From contig JAOACY010000013.1 in NCBI GenBank assembly GCA_026417615.1, positions 1 to 64,000 on the forward strand: a DNA stretch of 64,000 bases, given 5' to 3'. Positions 1 through 11,120 of the stretch are shown piece after piece. Source of the stretch: Clostridia bacterium (lineage in GTDB: Bacteria; Bacillota; Clostridia; Acetivibrionales; JAFADI01). The notes beneath the pieces were generated by a model. It did not search any database. It saw nothing but the letters and a program-made list of their open reading frames with translations, and was not told the DNA's origin. The translations under genes and the position numbers were made by a program. Position 1 is the first letter of the stretch; every line of letters begins with the position of its first letter.

Positions 1-1107
1 CTGGGCAAGCTGAACATGGATGAGTTTGCCATGGGAAGTTCCACTGAGAATTCATACTTTAAGAAAACAAAAAATCCATGGGATCTTGAAAGAGTCCCAG
101 GCGGTTCAAGCGGAGGAGCAGCTTCTTGCGTTGCCGCCGGACAGGCTGTATTTGCCCTCGGCTCCGACACGGGCGGCTCTATCAGACAGCCTGCTTCCTT
201 TTGCGGTGTGGTTGGATTAAAGCCTACTTACGGCGCTGTTTCCAGATTCGGCTTGGTAGCTTATGCATCGTCGCTGGATCAGATTGGCCCGCTGACAAAA
301 GATGTGACAGACTGTGCTCTGGTTTTAAATGCAATAAGCGGCCATGACCCTATGGACTCTACTTCTGCGGACATTGCGCACCCTGACTACACAAAATCGC
401 TTGTTAACGATATAAAAGGTATGAAGATAGGATATCCCAGAGAGTACCTGGGTGAGGGCATAAACGATGAAGTGAAAAAGGCGGTGCTGAACGCCATTGA
501 TACTTTAAGGAAGCTAGGCGCGGAATGCGAGGAGTTTTCTCTTCCCATAACGGAGTATGCCATTCCCGCCTACTATTTAATAGCCTGTGCAGAAGCCAGT
601 TCAAATCTTGCAAGATACGATGGCATTAAGTATGGTTACAGGGCTGAAAAATTTACGGATTTGCTTGATCTTTACAAGCAGTCAAGGAGCGAAGGCTTCG
701 GAGCTGAGGTAAAGAGAAGGATCATGCTGGGGACATATGCATTAAGCTCAGGCTACTATGATGCTTACTATAAAAAAGCTCTTCAGGTGAGAACTTTAAT
801 TAAGGATGGTTTTAATCAGGCTTTTGAAAAATATGATCTGATTGTCGGCCCTACGGCTCCAACTACAGCGTTTAAAATCGGTGAGAAGACCAATAATCCT
901 CTTGAAATGTACCTTGAGGATATATATACCGTATCAGTAAACATAGCAGGGCTGCCCGGATTGGTTATACCATGCGGTATGGACAGCAAGGGGCTGCCTA
1001 TTGGACTTCAGCTTATTGGTAAGCATTTTGATGAGAGCACACTTCTTAAGGTGGGCTATACCTTTGAGCAGAATACGGATTATCACAGGATGAGGCCTAA
1101 TATCTAA
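1..1107 (+). CDS. gatA: Asp-tRNA(Asn)/Glu-tRNA(Gln) amidotransferase subunit A, 5' truncated by window edge
   Basis: Amidase signature [14 protein letters not shown]...[27 protein letters not shown]; frame open to window start; followed by gatB. Confidence 0.97.
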   Translation: MGKLNMDEFAMGSSTENSYFKKTKNPWDLERVPGGSSGGAASCVAAGQAVFALGSDTGGSIRQPASFCGVVGLKPTYGAVSRFGLVAYASSLDQIGPLTKDVTDCALVLNAISGHDPMDSTSADIAHPDYTKSLVNDIKGMKIGYPREYLGEGINDEVKKAVLNAIDTLRKLGAECEEFSLPITEYAIPAYYLIACAEASSNLARYDGIKYGYRAEKFTDLLDLYKQSRSEGFGAEVKRRIMLGTYALSSGYYDAYYKKALQVRTLIKDGFNQAFEKYDLIVGPTAPTTAFKIGEKTNNPLEMYLEDIYTVSVNIAGLPGLVIPCGMDSKGLPIGLQLIGKHFDESTLLKVGYTFEQNTDYHRMRPNI

Positions 1108-1118
1108 ATATATAAATA

Positions 1119-1224
1119 TGATTGTACGGCAAAAACAGTTCCTCAAATTACTTGACGGAATTGTAAGACAAGTCATTGGTTGGTTTATCGAGGTTTCAGA
1201 AAATGTTTTTATCAGTGCAATCAA
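1119..1224 (+). repeat. Repeat family copy A (internally deleted, about 106 bp) between gatA and gatB
   Basis: TGATTGTACGGCAAAAACAG...GGAATTGTAAGACAAGTCATTGG...ATCGAGGTTTCAGAAAATG...GTGCAATCAA; ends are inverted repeats and align to copies C and F. Confidence 0.8.
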
Positions 1225-1280
1225 ATATAAAAAAATAAAGAAGAAAAATATTTGAATGAACAAAGGCTGGGTGATTGAGA

Positions 1281-2720
1281 ATGGATTACGAAGTTGTTAT
1301 AGGTTTGGAGGTTCATGCGGAGCTTTCGACCAAATCAAAAATATACTGCTCTTGCACAACTGAATTCGGCGGTGAAGAAAACACGCATTGCTGCCCAATC
1401 TGCACGGGAATGCCTGGTGTGCTGCCTGTGCTTAACGAGAAGGCGGTAGAATTTGCAGTTAAGGCGGGACTTGCGACCAATTGCTCCATTGCTGAATTCA
1501 GCAAGCAGGACAGAAAGAATTATTTCTATCCCGACCTGCCGAAAGCTTACCAGACTTCCCAATATGATCTTCCCTTATGCAAGGGTGGATATATCGACAT
1601 TGACGTCGGTGAAAACACAAAAAGAATAGGAATTACAAGAATCCATATTGAAGAGGATGCAGGAAAGCTGATGCATGACGAATGGGATACGGGTACTCTG
1701 GTAGACTACAACAGATGCGGAGTTCCTCTTATTGAGATAGTAAGCGAGCCTGATATCAGGTCTGCTGAGGAAGCAAAAGCATATATGGAAAACCTCAAGG
1801 CCATACTTGAATATATAGAGGTATCTGACTGTAAAATGCAGGAGGGTTCTCTCAGGGCTGACGTAAATCTTTCTGTAAGACCCAGGGGGCAAAAAGAATT
1901 CGGCACGAGGACTGAAATGAAAAATCTGAATTCCTTCAGATCAATTGTAAGGGCTATAGAAGCTGAAACCCAGAGACAGATAAGGGAGATTGAGTCCGGC
2001 GGCGTAATTGTTCAGGAAACCAGGCGTTGGGATGACAACAAGGGTGTAAGCTATGCAATGAGAAGCAAGGAAGAGGCCCATGACTACCGGTATTTTCCGG
2101 AGCCCGACCTGGTCCCCATTGTCCTTGACAGTGAGTATATCGAGGGCATAAGACAATCCCTGCCTGAGCTTCCTGATGCGAGGAAGAAAAGATATATTTC
2201 CGGATTTGGCTTGCCTGAATATGATGCGGCAATACTCACTGCTTCAAAACGCCTTTCTGATTTTTTTGAGGAAGCCGTGGCAGCGTGTAATAACCCTAAA
2301 GCGGTCAGCAACTGGATCATGGGGGATATGATGAGAATTTTGAAGGAACGGAATTCCGAAGAGGAAGCCATACCCTTCCCCGCAGAATACCTTGCAAAGC
2401 TCATAGGTCTTATAGAAAAGGGAGTAATCAGCGGTACCATAGCAAAGAAGGTATTTGAAAAGATGTTTGAGTCAGGCAAGAGTCCCGAGGCAATAGTAAA
2501 GGAAGAAGGCTTGGAAGTTGTAAGCGACGAGGGGGCTTTAGCTGCAATAGTCAAGAAGATACTTGATGCAAATCCGCAGTCTGTTGCAGATTATAAGAGC
2601 GGCAAGGAAAAGGCCTTTGGATTTCTGGTGGGGCAGGCTATGAGAGAAACAAAAGGCAAAGCCAATCCGCAGTTAATCAATAAGATATTAAAGGATGAAA
2701 TTGATAGAATAAATATATAG
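1281..2720 (+). CDS. gatB: Asp-tRNA(Asn)/Glu-tRNA(Gln) amidotransferase subunit B
   Basis: [25 protein letters not shown]...[21 protein letters not shown] at 1281 preferred over upstream TTG at 1275. Confidence 0.97.
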   Translation: MDYEVVIGLEVHAELSTKSKIYCSCTTEFGGEENTHCCPICTGMPGVLPVLNEKAVEFAVKAGLATNCSIAEFSKQDRKNYFYPDLPKAYQTSQYDLPLCKGGYIDIDVGENTKRIGITRIHIEEDAGKLMHDEWDTGTLVDYNRCGVPLIEIVSEPDIRSAEEAKAYMENLKAILEYIEVSDCKMQEGSLRADVNLSVRPRGQKEFGTRTEMKNLNSFRSIVRAIEAETQRQIREIESGGVIVQETRRWDDNKGVSYAMRSKEEAHDYRYFPEPDLVPIVLDSEYIEGIRQSLPELPDARKKRYISGFGLPEYDAAILTASKRLSDFFEEAVAACNNPKAVSNWIMGDMMRILKERNSEEEAIPFPAEYLAKLIGLIEKGVISGTIAKKVFEKMFESGKSPEAIVKEEGLEVVSDEGALAAIVKKILDANPQSVADYKSGKEKAFGFLVGQAMRETKGKANPQLINKILKDEIDRINI

Positions 2721-2759
2721 CAAAAATTATTACATTAGTAATATATTTATTGCTTTTAA

Positions 2760-2820
2760 TGATTCTACCGCAAAAACAGCTTTTCGAAGTTTCAGAAAAT
2801 GGTTTTTGCGGCAGAATCAA
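2760..2820 (+). repeat. Repeat family copy B (minimal 61-bp hairpin derivative) after gatB
   Basis: TGATTCTACCGCAAAAACAGCTTTTCGAAGTTTCAGAAAATGGTTTTTGCGGCAGAATCAA; both termini present, interior absent. Confidence 0.85.
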
Positions 2821-2953
2821 CAATATATAAAGCCAAAACAGCAATTGTACAGGGTTAGGAGTGTATATCTTATTAACTTTGTACAATTGTTATTTTTAAA
2901 CAAAAAGATGATAAATAATTACAATAAAAAGATAAAATTTTAACAAATAAAAC

Positions 2954-2982
2954 TTGTATACAATAAACAAGTCGTATATAAT
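2954..2982 (+). promoter_or_regulatory. Predicted sigma-A promoter for pta (TTGTAT-N17-TATAAT)
   Basis: -35 2954-2959, 17-bp spacer, -10 2977-2982; predicted start near 2989. Confidence 0.65.
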
Positions 2983-3080
2983 AAAAAAGGGCTGAAACCC
3001 GCCTTCTAACTAGGTCTTATGACCTGGTAACAAAATAAATATTATAATTAATATTACTATGAGATACTGAAAGGGGTTAA

Positions 3081-4076
<996 letters not shown>

Positions 4077-4088
4077 TATATAATAATG

Positions 4089-4294
4089 TGATTATGCTGC
4101 AAAAACAGTTTTTCTTGAAACAAGATGCAAAAATCACTCGCCTGCGTCGCAGCAATTCCGACGTCAAAATGCCAAGGAAGGCATTTTGAGCATCACGTGA
4201 CAGGATGACACATTGATGCGGGCGAGGAATTGCAAGACAAGGTGCTAGTGATATCATCGAAGTTTCCGAAAATGGGTTTTTGCAGTACAATCAA
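4089..4294 (+). repeat. Repeat family copy C (full length, about 206 bp) between pta and ackA
   Basis: TGATTATGCTGCAAAAACAG...AAAATGCCAAGGAAGGCATTTTGAGCATCACGTGACA...GAAGTTTCCGAAAATGGGTTTTTGCAGTACAATCAA; aligns along its length to copy F. Confidence 0.9.
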
Positions 4295-4324
4295 AAATAC
4301 TTTAATTAGATCGGGGTTGAGATA

Positions 4325-5518
4325 ATGAAGGTTTTGGTTATTAATACGGGAAGCTCTTCGTTGAAGTACCAGCTTATTGACATGACAAACGAGTCGGTAC
4401 TGGCAAAGGGTGTTTGTGACAGGATAGGCCTTGAGCACGCTTTTTTAAAGCAGACTTCCAGAGATGGCGATCCGGTTGTTATTGAAAAGGATCTTTATAA
4501 CCACAAGGTAGCCATTCAGGAAGTAATTAATGCTCTGACTGACAAGAAAATTGGGGTTATTTCCAGCATGTCAGAGATTTCAGCGGTTGGCCACCGTGTT
4601 GTTCACGGAGGAGAAAAATTCTCGGATTCGGTTGTTATAAACGATGAGGTAATGAAGGCTATAAAGGATTGCATCGAGCTTGCACCCCTTCACAATCCTC
4701 CCAATGTTGTAGGTATTGAGGCTTGCCAGGCAATAATGCCGGGTATTCCAATGATAGCTGTCTTTGACACCGCATTCCATCAGACAATGCCAAAGCACGC
4801 ATATATTTATGCATTGCCCTATGAGATATATGAAAAGTACCGTTTAAGAAAATACGGTTTCCATGGAACTTCCCACAAATATGTGGCGGAGAGGGCGGCA
4901 GCCATGCTTAAAAAGCCTATTGAGGATTTGAAAATAATTACTTGTCACCTTGGAAACGGAGCCAGCATATGTGCCGTAAACGGAGGCAAGTCAGTGGAAA
5001 CCAGCATGGGCTTCACTCCTTTGCAGGGCCTTGCAATGGGGACGAGAAGCGGAACCATTGACCCGGCTGTTATTTCCTTCCTTATGGAAAAAGAGAAGAT
5101 GTCTGTCAAGGATATCAGCGATTTCCTCAACAAAAAGTCCGGTGTTCTCGGTGTATCCGGCGTAAGCAGCGACTTCAGGGACCTTCATGAGGCAGCTGAT
5201 TCGGGAAATGAAAGAGCCCAGCTTGCAATTGACATATTCTGCTACAGGGTAAAAAGATTCATCGGAGACTATGCCGCAGTTCTCGGCGGCGTTGATGCTG
5301 TTGTATTCACTGCCGGAATAGGCGAAAACAACAGCATAGTAAGGAGAAAAGTGCTCGAAGGGCTTGAATTCATGGGAATTTGTATTGACTGGGATAAGAA
5401 CAAGGTCAGGGGACAGGAATTAGATATAAGCACACCGGATGCAAGGGTAAGGACTCTAGTTATTCCAACCAACGAAGAGCTTGCCATAGCACGTGAAACC
5501 GTTAAGCTGTTGAAGTAA
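4325..5518 (+). CDS. ackA: Acetate kinase
   Basis: [19 protein letters not shown]..., [48 protein letters not shown]. Confidence 0.98.
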   Translation: MKVLVINTGSSSLKYQLIDMTNESVLAKGVCDRIGLEHAFLKQTSRDGDPVVIEKDLYNHKVAIQEVINALTDKKIGVISSMSEISAVGHRVVHGGEKFSDSVVINDEVMKAIKDCIELAPLHNPPNVVGIEACQAIMPGIPMIAVFDTAFHQTMPKHAYIYALPYEIYEKYRLRKYGFHGTSHKYVAERAAAMLKKPIEDLKIITCHLGNGASICAVNGGKSVETSMGFTPLQGLAMGTRSGTIDPAVISFLMEKEKMSVKDISDFLNKKSGVLGVSGVSSDFRDLHEAADSGNERAQLAIDIFCYRVKRFIGDYAAVLGGVDAVVFTAGIGENNSIVRRKVLEGLEFMGICIDWDKNKVRGQELDISTPDARVRTLVIPTNEELAIARETVKLLK

Positions 5519-5612
5519 AGATTTATAAGGGGTGTACCGGGGTGTGATTAAAAGCCGCAAACCGGTATGCCCTTAAAGCGCTTGACAGTTAAAAAATTCC
5601 ATAAAAATATCG

Positions 5613-5641
5613 TTGCATTTGAAATTTAGCTGTGCTATAAT
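5613..5641 (+). promoter_or_regulatory. Predicted sigma-A promoter for tRNA-Gln (TTGCAT-N17-TATAAT)
   Basis: -35 5613-5618, -10 5636-5641, tRNA begins at 5723. Confidence 0.6.
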
Positions 5642-5722
5642 ACCTTTTGTCGCAAGTGTCTGAGCATTTTAATAATGCCTTTTCATATTGTGTAAAACAC
5701 GTTAGAGATTAATTATTAACAT

Positions 5723-5796
5723 TGCGGGTTTGTGTAACGGTAGCACGACTGACTCTGGATCAGTTTGTTAGGGTTCAAATCCTTAACCCGCAGCCA
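5723..5796 (+). tRNA. tRNA-Gln (anticodon CUG), CCA encoded
   Basis: Acceptor TGCGGGT/ACCCGCA, anticodon stem ACTGA-CTCTGGA-TCAGT, T loop TTCAAAT, 3' GCCA. Confidence 0.93.
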
Positions 5797-5817
5797 AATG
5801 AAAACAATTTATTTACT

Positions 5818-5852
5818 CTAAAGCCCTTGATTTCAAAGGGCTTTAGTTTTTT
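5818..5852 (+). terminator. Rho-independent terminator after tRNA-Gln
   Basis: CTAAAGCCCTT-GATTTCA-AAGGGCTTTAG followed by TTTTTT. Confidence 0.85.
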
Positions 5853-5922
5853 GCCTTTTATAAATTTCACTTTTGTGATATTATAAAAGTAAAAAATGGA
5901 GCTAACAAAAGGAGGCTTTAAG

Positions 5923-6210
5923 ATGGGACCGGACACATTAGGTTTACTGATTCCTATAGTTGCTATTGCCACTGGAGGTATTATTGCAATTACCAGTATC
6001 TATACAAAATACAGGCTGAATGTTGAGCAGATAAAAGCTGATGCAATGGTTAAAGCTGAAGAAATAAGAGCCAGGAATCAATATGATATTGAAAGGATGA
6101 TTATGGAGGACCGGAATTTCAAAGACTCACCGAAAATTGATTCTGACACTATAAAGGAAGATGAAAGCGGATATACGGAAAGAAGGACCAGCAGGAGAAC
6201 ATCCATTTGA
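5923..6210 (+). CDS. Small membrane protein, N-terminal TM helix plus charged cytoplasmic tail, unknown function
   Basis: RBS AAAGGAGG upstream of ATG at 5923 (MGPDTLGLLIPIVAIATGGIIAITSIYTKYRL...). Confidence 0.75.
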   Translation: MGPDTLGLLIPIVAIATGGIIAITSIYTKYRLNVEQIKADAMVKAEEIRARNQYDIERMIMEDRNFKDSPKIDSDTIKEDESGYTERRTSRRTSI

Positions 6211-6477
6211 TAATGTGAGCTGGAAAGCCTTGTTATAACCAGTCATTGAAGCGAAAGCCGGTGTCAAAGCTAATATCTGCACTATGCCGGATATCTGCGG
6301 ATTAACGCTTAAGTCTTTGATTCTCAAAATAGCCGGGCGCCTTATATACTCGTCCGGATTCTTTAAGTAAAAGGACAGTTCCTTGACTGTACAGAGTCTT
6401 GAAATTGTTTTTTCAGTTTCCCGTTCAACCTTGAACCAATGAGGATAATTGAGTATTGCAGCATTTTGTGTTTGCAT
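6127..6477 (-). CDS. Small hypothetical protein (possible degraded gene), overlaps the 3' end of the 5923-6210 gene
   Basis: MQTQNAAILNYPHWFKVERETEKTISRLCTVKELSFYLKNPDEYIRRPAILRI...; AGAGGA RBS-like sequence precedes ATG on the minus strand. Confidence 0.4.
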   Translation of the reverse strand: MQTQNAAILNYPHWFKVERETEKTISRLCTVKELSFYLKNPDEYIRRPAILRIKDLSVNPQISGIVQILALTPAFASMTGYNKAFQLTLSNGCSPAGPSFRISAFIFLYSVRINFR

Positions 6478-6620
6478 ATGCTTATCCTCTGTCTTTGAAT
6501 TTTTATGGACTGCTCCACAATAATATGGTAGCATATCATAAGGACTTTTTATGCGGATAATTCATACTAAAGTACTATGAATGGGGTATAGTAACAATTT
6601 CTCACTTATGGGGGTATATT

Positions 6621-7829
6621 ATGGTAAAGGCCGTTTTTGAACGAGCAAGTAGAGTAGAAAAGGATTTTTTGCTTTTTGTTTTAGCCGGAATGTTTATTGG
6701 GATAGGTCAAAGTGTAGATGGCTCTACCTTGAACAACTTCCTGAAGGAAAACTTCCATATGGCAATAGTTCAGCGTTCAATGCTTGAAATACCAAGGGAA
6801 ATGCCCGGGTTTCTTGTTTTTTTGATAGTAGGTTTTCTTTATGCCCTTGGCGATATAAGGATAGCTGTCCTTGCAAACCTTACTGCAGGTCTTGGGATGT
6901 TCCTTTTAGGGATTATACCTCCCAATTATGCAATAATGCTTATGTGTATTTTTGTGTACAGCTCCGGCCAGCATGTATTTATGCCTCTTTTCAACAGTAT
7001 AGGCATGAGTTTTGCAAATGACGGGAGACTGGGCAGGAAGCTGGGCCAAATAAATGCGGCCAATACAGCTGCTCTTGTGGCAAGCAGCGCAATTCTCTGG
7101 CTTTTATTCAGGTATCTGAGGATAAGCTATACAGTGTCCTTTACAATTGGAGCTATAGCCTTTGCAGCAGCCGGAATTGTTATGATGCTTATGCAGCCCA
7201 AAAATTCAAGGGGAATCAAGGGGAGGTTTGTGTTCAGAAAAAAATACAGCCTTTTCTACTGGTTTAGCGTCCTTTATGGGGCACGCAAACAGATATTCCT
7301 GACATTTGGCCCATGGGTTCTTGTTGATGTCTTCAGGCAAAAGGTTACAACCATGACTATACTGTTTTTTACCATAGCATTTTTGTCGATTTTTGTAAAG
7401 CCTTTAACTGGAAGGCTTATTGACGGCTTAGGAGAGAGGCTTGTTCTTGCGGGCGAATCTGCCTTGCTTGTGTTTGTTTGCCTGGGCTATGTTTTTGCTG
7501 ACAGGCTTTCCGGAAATGGACCGGTTATAATTGTTTCTGCATGCTATATAATCGACCAGCTTATGAACTCTGCGGCAATGGCCCGCGCCACATACCTCAA
7601 AAAGATTGCAGTGTGCGAAGAGGACGTGTCCCCCACGCTTTCAGCCGGGATAAGCATTGATCATATAGTTTCAATGTTTCTTCCCACGCTGGGAGGCATC
7701 ATATGGCACAGCAACGGAAGCGCCGGCTACAAGTATGTATTCCTTGGGGGAGCCATAATTGCACTTGTCAACTTTTTTTCAGCCTTAAGGATAAGAATAC
7801 GACATGCAACGCCCATAACGGAAACATAA
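6621..7829 (+). CDS. MFS transporter
   Basis: About 12 hydrophobic segments over 402 aa; MFS-like layout; RBS GGGGGT upstream. Confidence 0.85.
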   Translation: MVKAVFERASRVEKDFLLFVLAGMFIGIGQSVDGSTLNNFLKENFHMAIVQRSMLEIPREMPGFLVFLIVGFLYALGDIRIAVLANLTAGLGMFLLGIIPPNYAIMLMCIFVYSSGQHVFMPLFNSIGMSFANDGRLGRKLGQINAANTAALVASSAILWLLFRYLRISYTVSFTIGAIAFAAAGIVMMLMQPKNSRGIKGRFVFRKKYSLFYWFSVLYGARKQIFLTFGPWVLVDVFRQKVTTMTILFFTIAFLSIFVKPLTGRLIDGLGERLVLAGESALLVFVCLGYVFADRLSGNGPVIIVSACYIIDQLMNSAAMARATYLKKIAVCEEDVSPTLSAGISIDHIVSMFLPTLGGIIWHSNGSAGYKYVFLGGAIIALVNFFSALRIRIRHATPITET

Positions 7830-7830
7830 T

Positions 7831-7854
7831 GCAGGGCTCCTTTTGGAACCCTGC
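7831..7854 (+). terminator. Putative terminator hairpin after MFS gene
   Basis: GCAGGGCTCC-TTTT-GGAACCCTGC, followed by a weak T tract. Confidence 0.55.
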
Positions 7855-7900
7855 AATAGTTTTCTGCCATTTTTTATTTATTATCCGGGATAAAAAAAGA

Positions 7901-7926
7901 AAGCACTCAGAGCCAGCTGAGTACTT
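7901..7926 (+). terminator. Second hairpin, AAGCACTCAG-N6-CTGAGTACTT, T rich downstream
   Basis: 9 paired positions with one mismatch. Confidence 0.45.
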
Positions 7927-8116
7927 TTATTATAATTATGCTGGGTACAATTGTCAATACAGACTTGGTCCTATTTTTTTATTCATAAAATATGTGGTAT
8001 AATTCAATTAATGGTTTTATAATTATTTAATGCGGTATTAATCACTGCTTAACATTTTTTTGATTATTATATACTATCAGCATTTGCAGAAAAATAAAAT
8101 ATGATTGGGGCGATTA

Positions 8117-9496
8117 ATGTTGAAAAAGACCTTTGTTCTGGACACCAATGTTTTGCTTCAGACTCCCTTCGCACTATTCTCTTTTGGTGACAATGCTGTT
8201 GTAATTCCCGAGGTGGTTTTGGAAGAACTGGACAAATTCAAGAAAGACAACACGGAATTAGGGGCAAATGCCAGGCATGTGGCAAGAGTAATTGACGGAT
8301 TAAGAGCAAGGGGCAGCCTGAATGAAGGTATAGAGCTGGAAAACGGCGGGACACTGCGCATAGAGATGAACTACAACAATGTAAAGCTGCCGGAAAGCTG
8401 GGATGCTTACAGCAATGACAACAGGATACTGAAGGTATGCAAGGGCTTGCTGGAAAAGGGCGAGAGAGTATTTCTGGTAACCAAGGATATTTTTGAAAGA
8501 ATCAAGGCTGACATAATAGGGGTTATTGCCCAGGATTTTTTCGCGGAACAGGTTCCCGCAATTGATGAGCAGTACAAGGGAAGAATTGATGTTTACACTA
8601 CGGAAGAAAAGCTGAAGGAATTTTATTCAAAAGGAAAGCTTAATGCCGAAGATGTCTTCTATTACACCTCTGATCTCATTCGTCAGGACGGAATCAATCT
8701 TATAACAAATCAATTCCTGATTATACATTCCTGTAACAATGATAAACAGACTGCCTTAGGCAGATTTGACGGAAGGGAAATAGTTTGCTTGAAATTCCTG
8801 CAGGAAAGACCCTTCGGAATTTCTCCGAGAAATGCCGGACAGAAATTCATGCAGGAAGCGCTGATGACTGATGCGGACAAGGCGCCGCTTGTAATAATCA
8901 AAGGCCCTGCCGGTACTGCAAAGACCTTCTATTCACTTGCCGTCGGACTTCATAAAATAATGGTTGAGCAAAACAAGCTTTACAGGAAAATACTTGTTTG
9001 CAGGCCAAATGTGAAGCTGGACGAGGATATAGGTTTCCTGCCGGGTACGGAGCAGGAAAAGATTGCGCCGTTTTTAAGGCCTGTTATTGATAATCTCGAG
9101 GTTCTTATAGATAATGATGAGAATGAGCGCTATAACAGTGAAAAAGAGCTTAAAGACAAAGTAGACGAGCTTTTCGACAGAAAAATCATAAATACGGAGG
9201 CTATCGCTTTCATAAGAGGCCGGTCTATAGTCAGGCAATGGGTTATTATTGATGAAGCCCAGAACCTCACACCCAAGCAGGTGAAGGGTATCATAACCAG
9301 GGCCGGCGCAGGCACTAAAATAATACTTTTGGGTGATCCGGAACAGATTGACCACCCTTTTCTTGATATAAGAACCAACGGTTTGTGCTACGCCAGTGAA
9401 AAGATGAAGGGCAGCAGCCTCTGTTACCAGATCACTCTTACGGATGAAGAGTGTGAACGTTCAGAGCTTGCATATGAAGGTGCGAAACGCATGTAG
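8117..9496 (+). CDS. PhoH-like ATPase with N-terminal PIN domain (YlaK type)
   Basis: KKTFVLDTNVLLQTPFALFSFGDNAVVIPEVVLEELDKFK (PIN), VIIKGPAGTAKTFYSLAVGL (Walker A), WVIIDEAQNLTPKQVKGIITRAGAGTKIILLGDPEQID (PhoH). Confidence 0.93.
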   Translation: MLKKTFVLDTNVLLQTPFALFSFGDNAVVIPEVVLEELDKFKKDNTELGANARHVARVIDGLRARGSLNEGIELENGGTLRIEMNYNNVKLPESWDAYSNDNRILKVCKGLLEKGERVFLVTKDIFERIKADIIGVIAQDFFAEQVPAIDEQYKGRIDVYTTEEKLKEFYSKGKLNAEDVFYYTSDLIRQDGINLITNQFLIIHSCNNDKQTALGRFDGREIVCLKFLQERPFGISPRNAGQKFMQEALMTDADKAPLVIIKGPAGTAKTFYSLAVGLHKIMVEQNKLYRKILVCRPNVKLDEDIGFLPGTEQEKIAPFLRPVIDNLEVLIDNDENERYNSEKELKDKVDELFDRKIINTEAIAFIRGRSIVRQWVIIDEAQNLTPKQVKGIITRAGAGTKIILLGDPEQIDHPFLDIRTNGLCYASEKMKGSSLCYQITLTDEECERSELAYEGAKRM

Positions 9497-9500
9497 AAGC

Positions 9501-11096
9501 TTATGCACTGATATATGACAAATAGTCTATGGCAGGAAACAAATTGTCTTTCTCTTGTATATCTTTAAGCCAGGCTTCATCAATGTTATCTTCCTTGATA
9601 TCGTGGTAGAGCCTGGTGAATCTTTTTATATGCTCCTTTGTGCGATTTACGGCATAGTCAACCATTGTGCCGGCTCTCATTATAAATGCCCAATCGCTGC
9701 TTTGAGCCAGCAGAAGCTCTCTGGCTGCCTGATTCAAAGCTTCCTTTTTCAAACCTTCTGAGTACCTGTTCTCGTTTGCCAGCTCAATCATTCTTTCCGC
9801 AGATTTGATAAGCTGCTTATATATCCAGTCGTTGCTTGGGTTGAGCCATACTTCGTTATAGCCCATGTGTCCCCAGCTAGAAGCGCATGGTGTTGAAACT
9901 TGCATGACAGGGTTCTCATCTATGTATTCTCCTGGTGTCACCAGCCTGAAGGTATCCTGAGCAAGGTGAATTCTTTTATACAGTGAATACAGCCAGTATG
10001 GGCCTTCATACCACCAATGGCCGAAAAGCTCGGCATCATAAGGACAAACAATTATTGGAGATCTTCCTGTTATTTCGTTTATATATTCGATTTGCCTTTC
10101 CCTGTTGACTATGAAATTAAATGCGTGCATATCAGCTTTGTTTTTGGCCCATTCAGGGTTGTAAGGCAGCTTGTTTTCTGTCTTTCCGGTGATTCTGAAG
10201 TATTTGATGCCTGTATGAATCCGCTTCCCGTCAGGTGAAATATAGTCCTTGATGTACTCATAATCAAGGTCAAAGCCTATATCACGATAGAATTCCCTGT
10301 AGTCAAAGTCCCCAGGATAACCTTCAGTCGAGCTCCAAACCTGCCTCGAAGACTCTATATCCCTTGCAAAGGCTACAATGCCGTTGTTTGTGACAATGGG
10401 AGCATATGTGCCGAATACAGGTCTTGGATTGGCATAAAGTATGCCATGGGATTCAGTTATTATATATTCAATTCCGTTTTCCTTCAATACACCTTCAACC
10501 AAAGGGGTGTAGCCGCATTCAGGAAGCCATATCCCTCGAGGCTTTGAGCCGAAAAAAAGTTCATACATTTGCACGCCTGTTTTCACCTGAGCTCTGATAG
10601 CTTCGGGGGTGGTTGACATCAGCGGCAAAAAACCATGGGTTGCAGCGCAAGCTATTATTTCCATTTTTCCGGCTTGCCTCAAAGCTTTGAAAGCATTTAT
10701 CATATTGCAGCTGTATTTGTCCCTGAAGGTATACAGATCGTTTATGTATTTTGAACGGTACATCTCTGCCAGATGGTGGAATTCAGGCTGGTTCATAGTC
10801 CTCACGACCTCTTTGCCGCATAGCTCAATCAGACTCTCAAGGTATTTTATGTATCGACTCTGTAGCAGAGGATCAGAAAGCATGGAAATAAGGGTGGGAG
10901 TTATGGACATTGTTACTTTGAATTCAATATTTTCATTTATCAGTGACTCAAAAGCATTTATCAAAGGAATATATGTTTCTGAAATAGCTTCAAAGAGCCA
11001 TCTTTCCTCAAGGTGACTTTCGTTCTCGGGATGTCTTACGTATGGAAGGTGGGCATGCAATACAAAAGCTAAATATCCTTTGGTCAATATTATCAT
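9501..11096 (-). CDS. Glycoside hydrolase family 57, probable 1,4-alpha-glucan branching enzyme
   Basis: GYLAFVLHAHLPYVRHPENESHLEERWLFEAISETYIPLI, GIWLPECGYTPLVEGVLKENGIEYIITESHG, CPYDAELFGHWWYEGPYWL. Confidence 0.93.
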   Translation of the reverse strand: MIILTKGYLAFVLHAHLPYVRHPENESHLEERWLFEAISETYIPLINAFESLINENIEFKVTMSITPTLISMLSDPLLQSRYIKYLESLIELCGKEVVRTMNQPEFHHLAEMYRSKYINDLYTFRDKYSCNMINAFKALRQAGKMEIIACAATHGFLPLMSTTPEAIRAQVKTGVQMYELFFGSKPRGIWLPECGYTPLVEGVLKENGIEYIITESHGILYANPRPVFGTYAPIVTNNGIVAFARDIESSRQVWSSTEGYPGDFDYREFYRDIGFDLDYEYIKDYISPDGKRIHTGIKYFRITGKTENKLPYNPEWAKNKADMHAFNFIVNRERQIEYINEITGRSPIIVCPYDAELFGHWWYEGPYWLYSLYKRIHLAQDTFRLVTPGEYIDENPVMQVSTPCASSWGHMGYNEVWLNPSNDWIYKQLIKSAERMIELANENRYSEGLKKEALNQAARELLLAQSSDWAFIMRAGTMVDYAVNRTKEHIKRFTRLYHDIKEDNIDEAWLKDIQEKDNLFPAIDYLSYISA

Positions 11097-11120
11097 CCTT
11101 TCAAAAATCCGCAGAATTCA

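Noticed and set aside
2084-2554. 156-aa minus-strand ORF inside gatB
   Set aside because: Shadow ORF of a conserved gene; other antisense ORFs such as 25359-25820 and 14506-14931 were rejected on the same grounds
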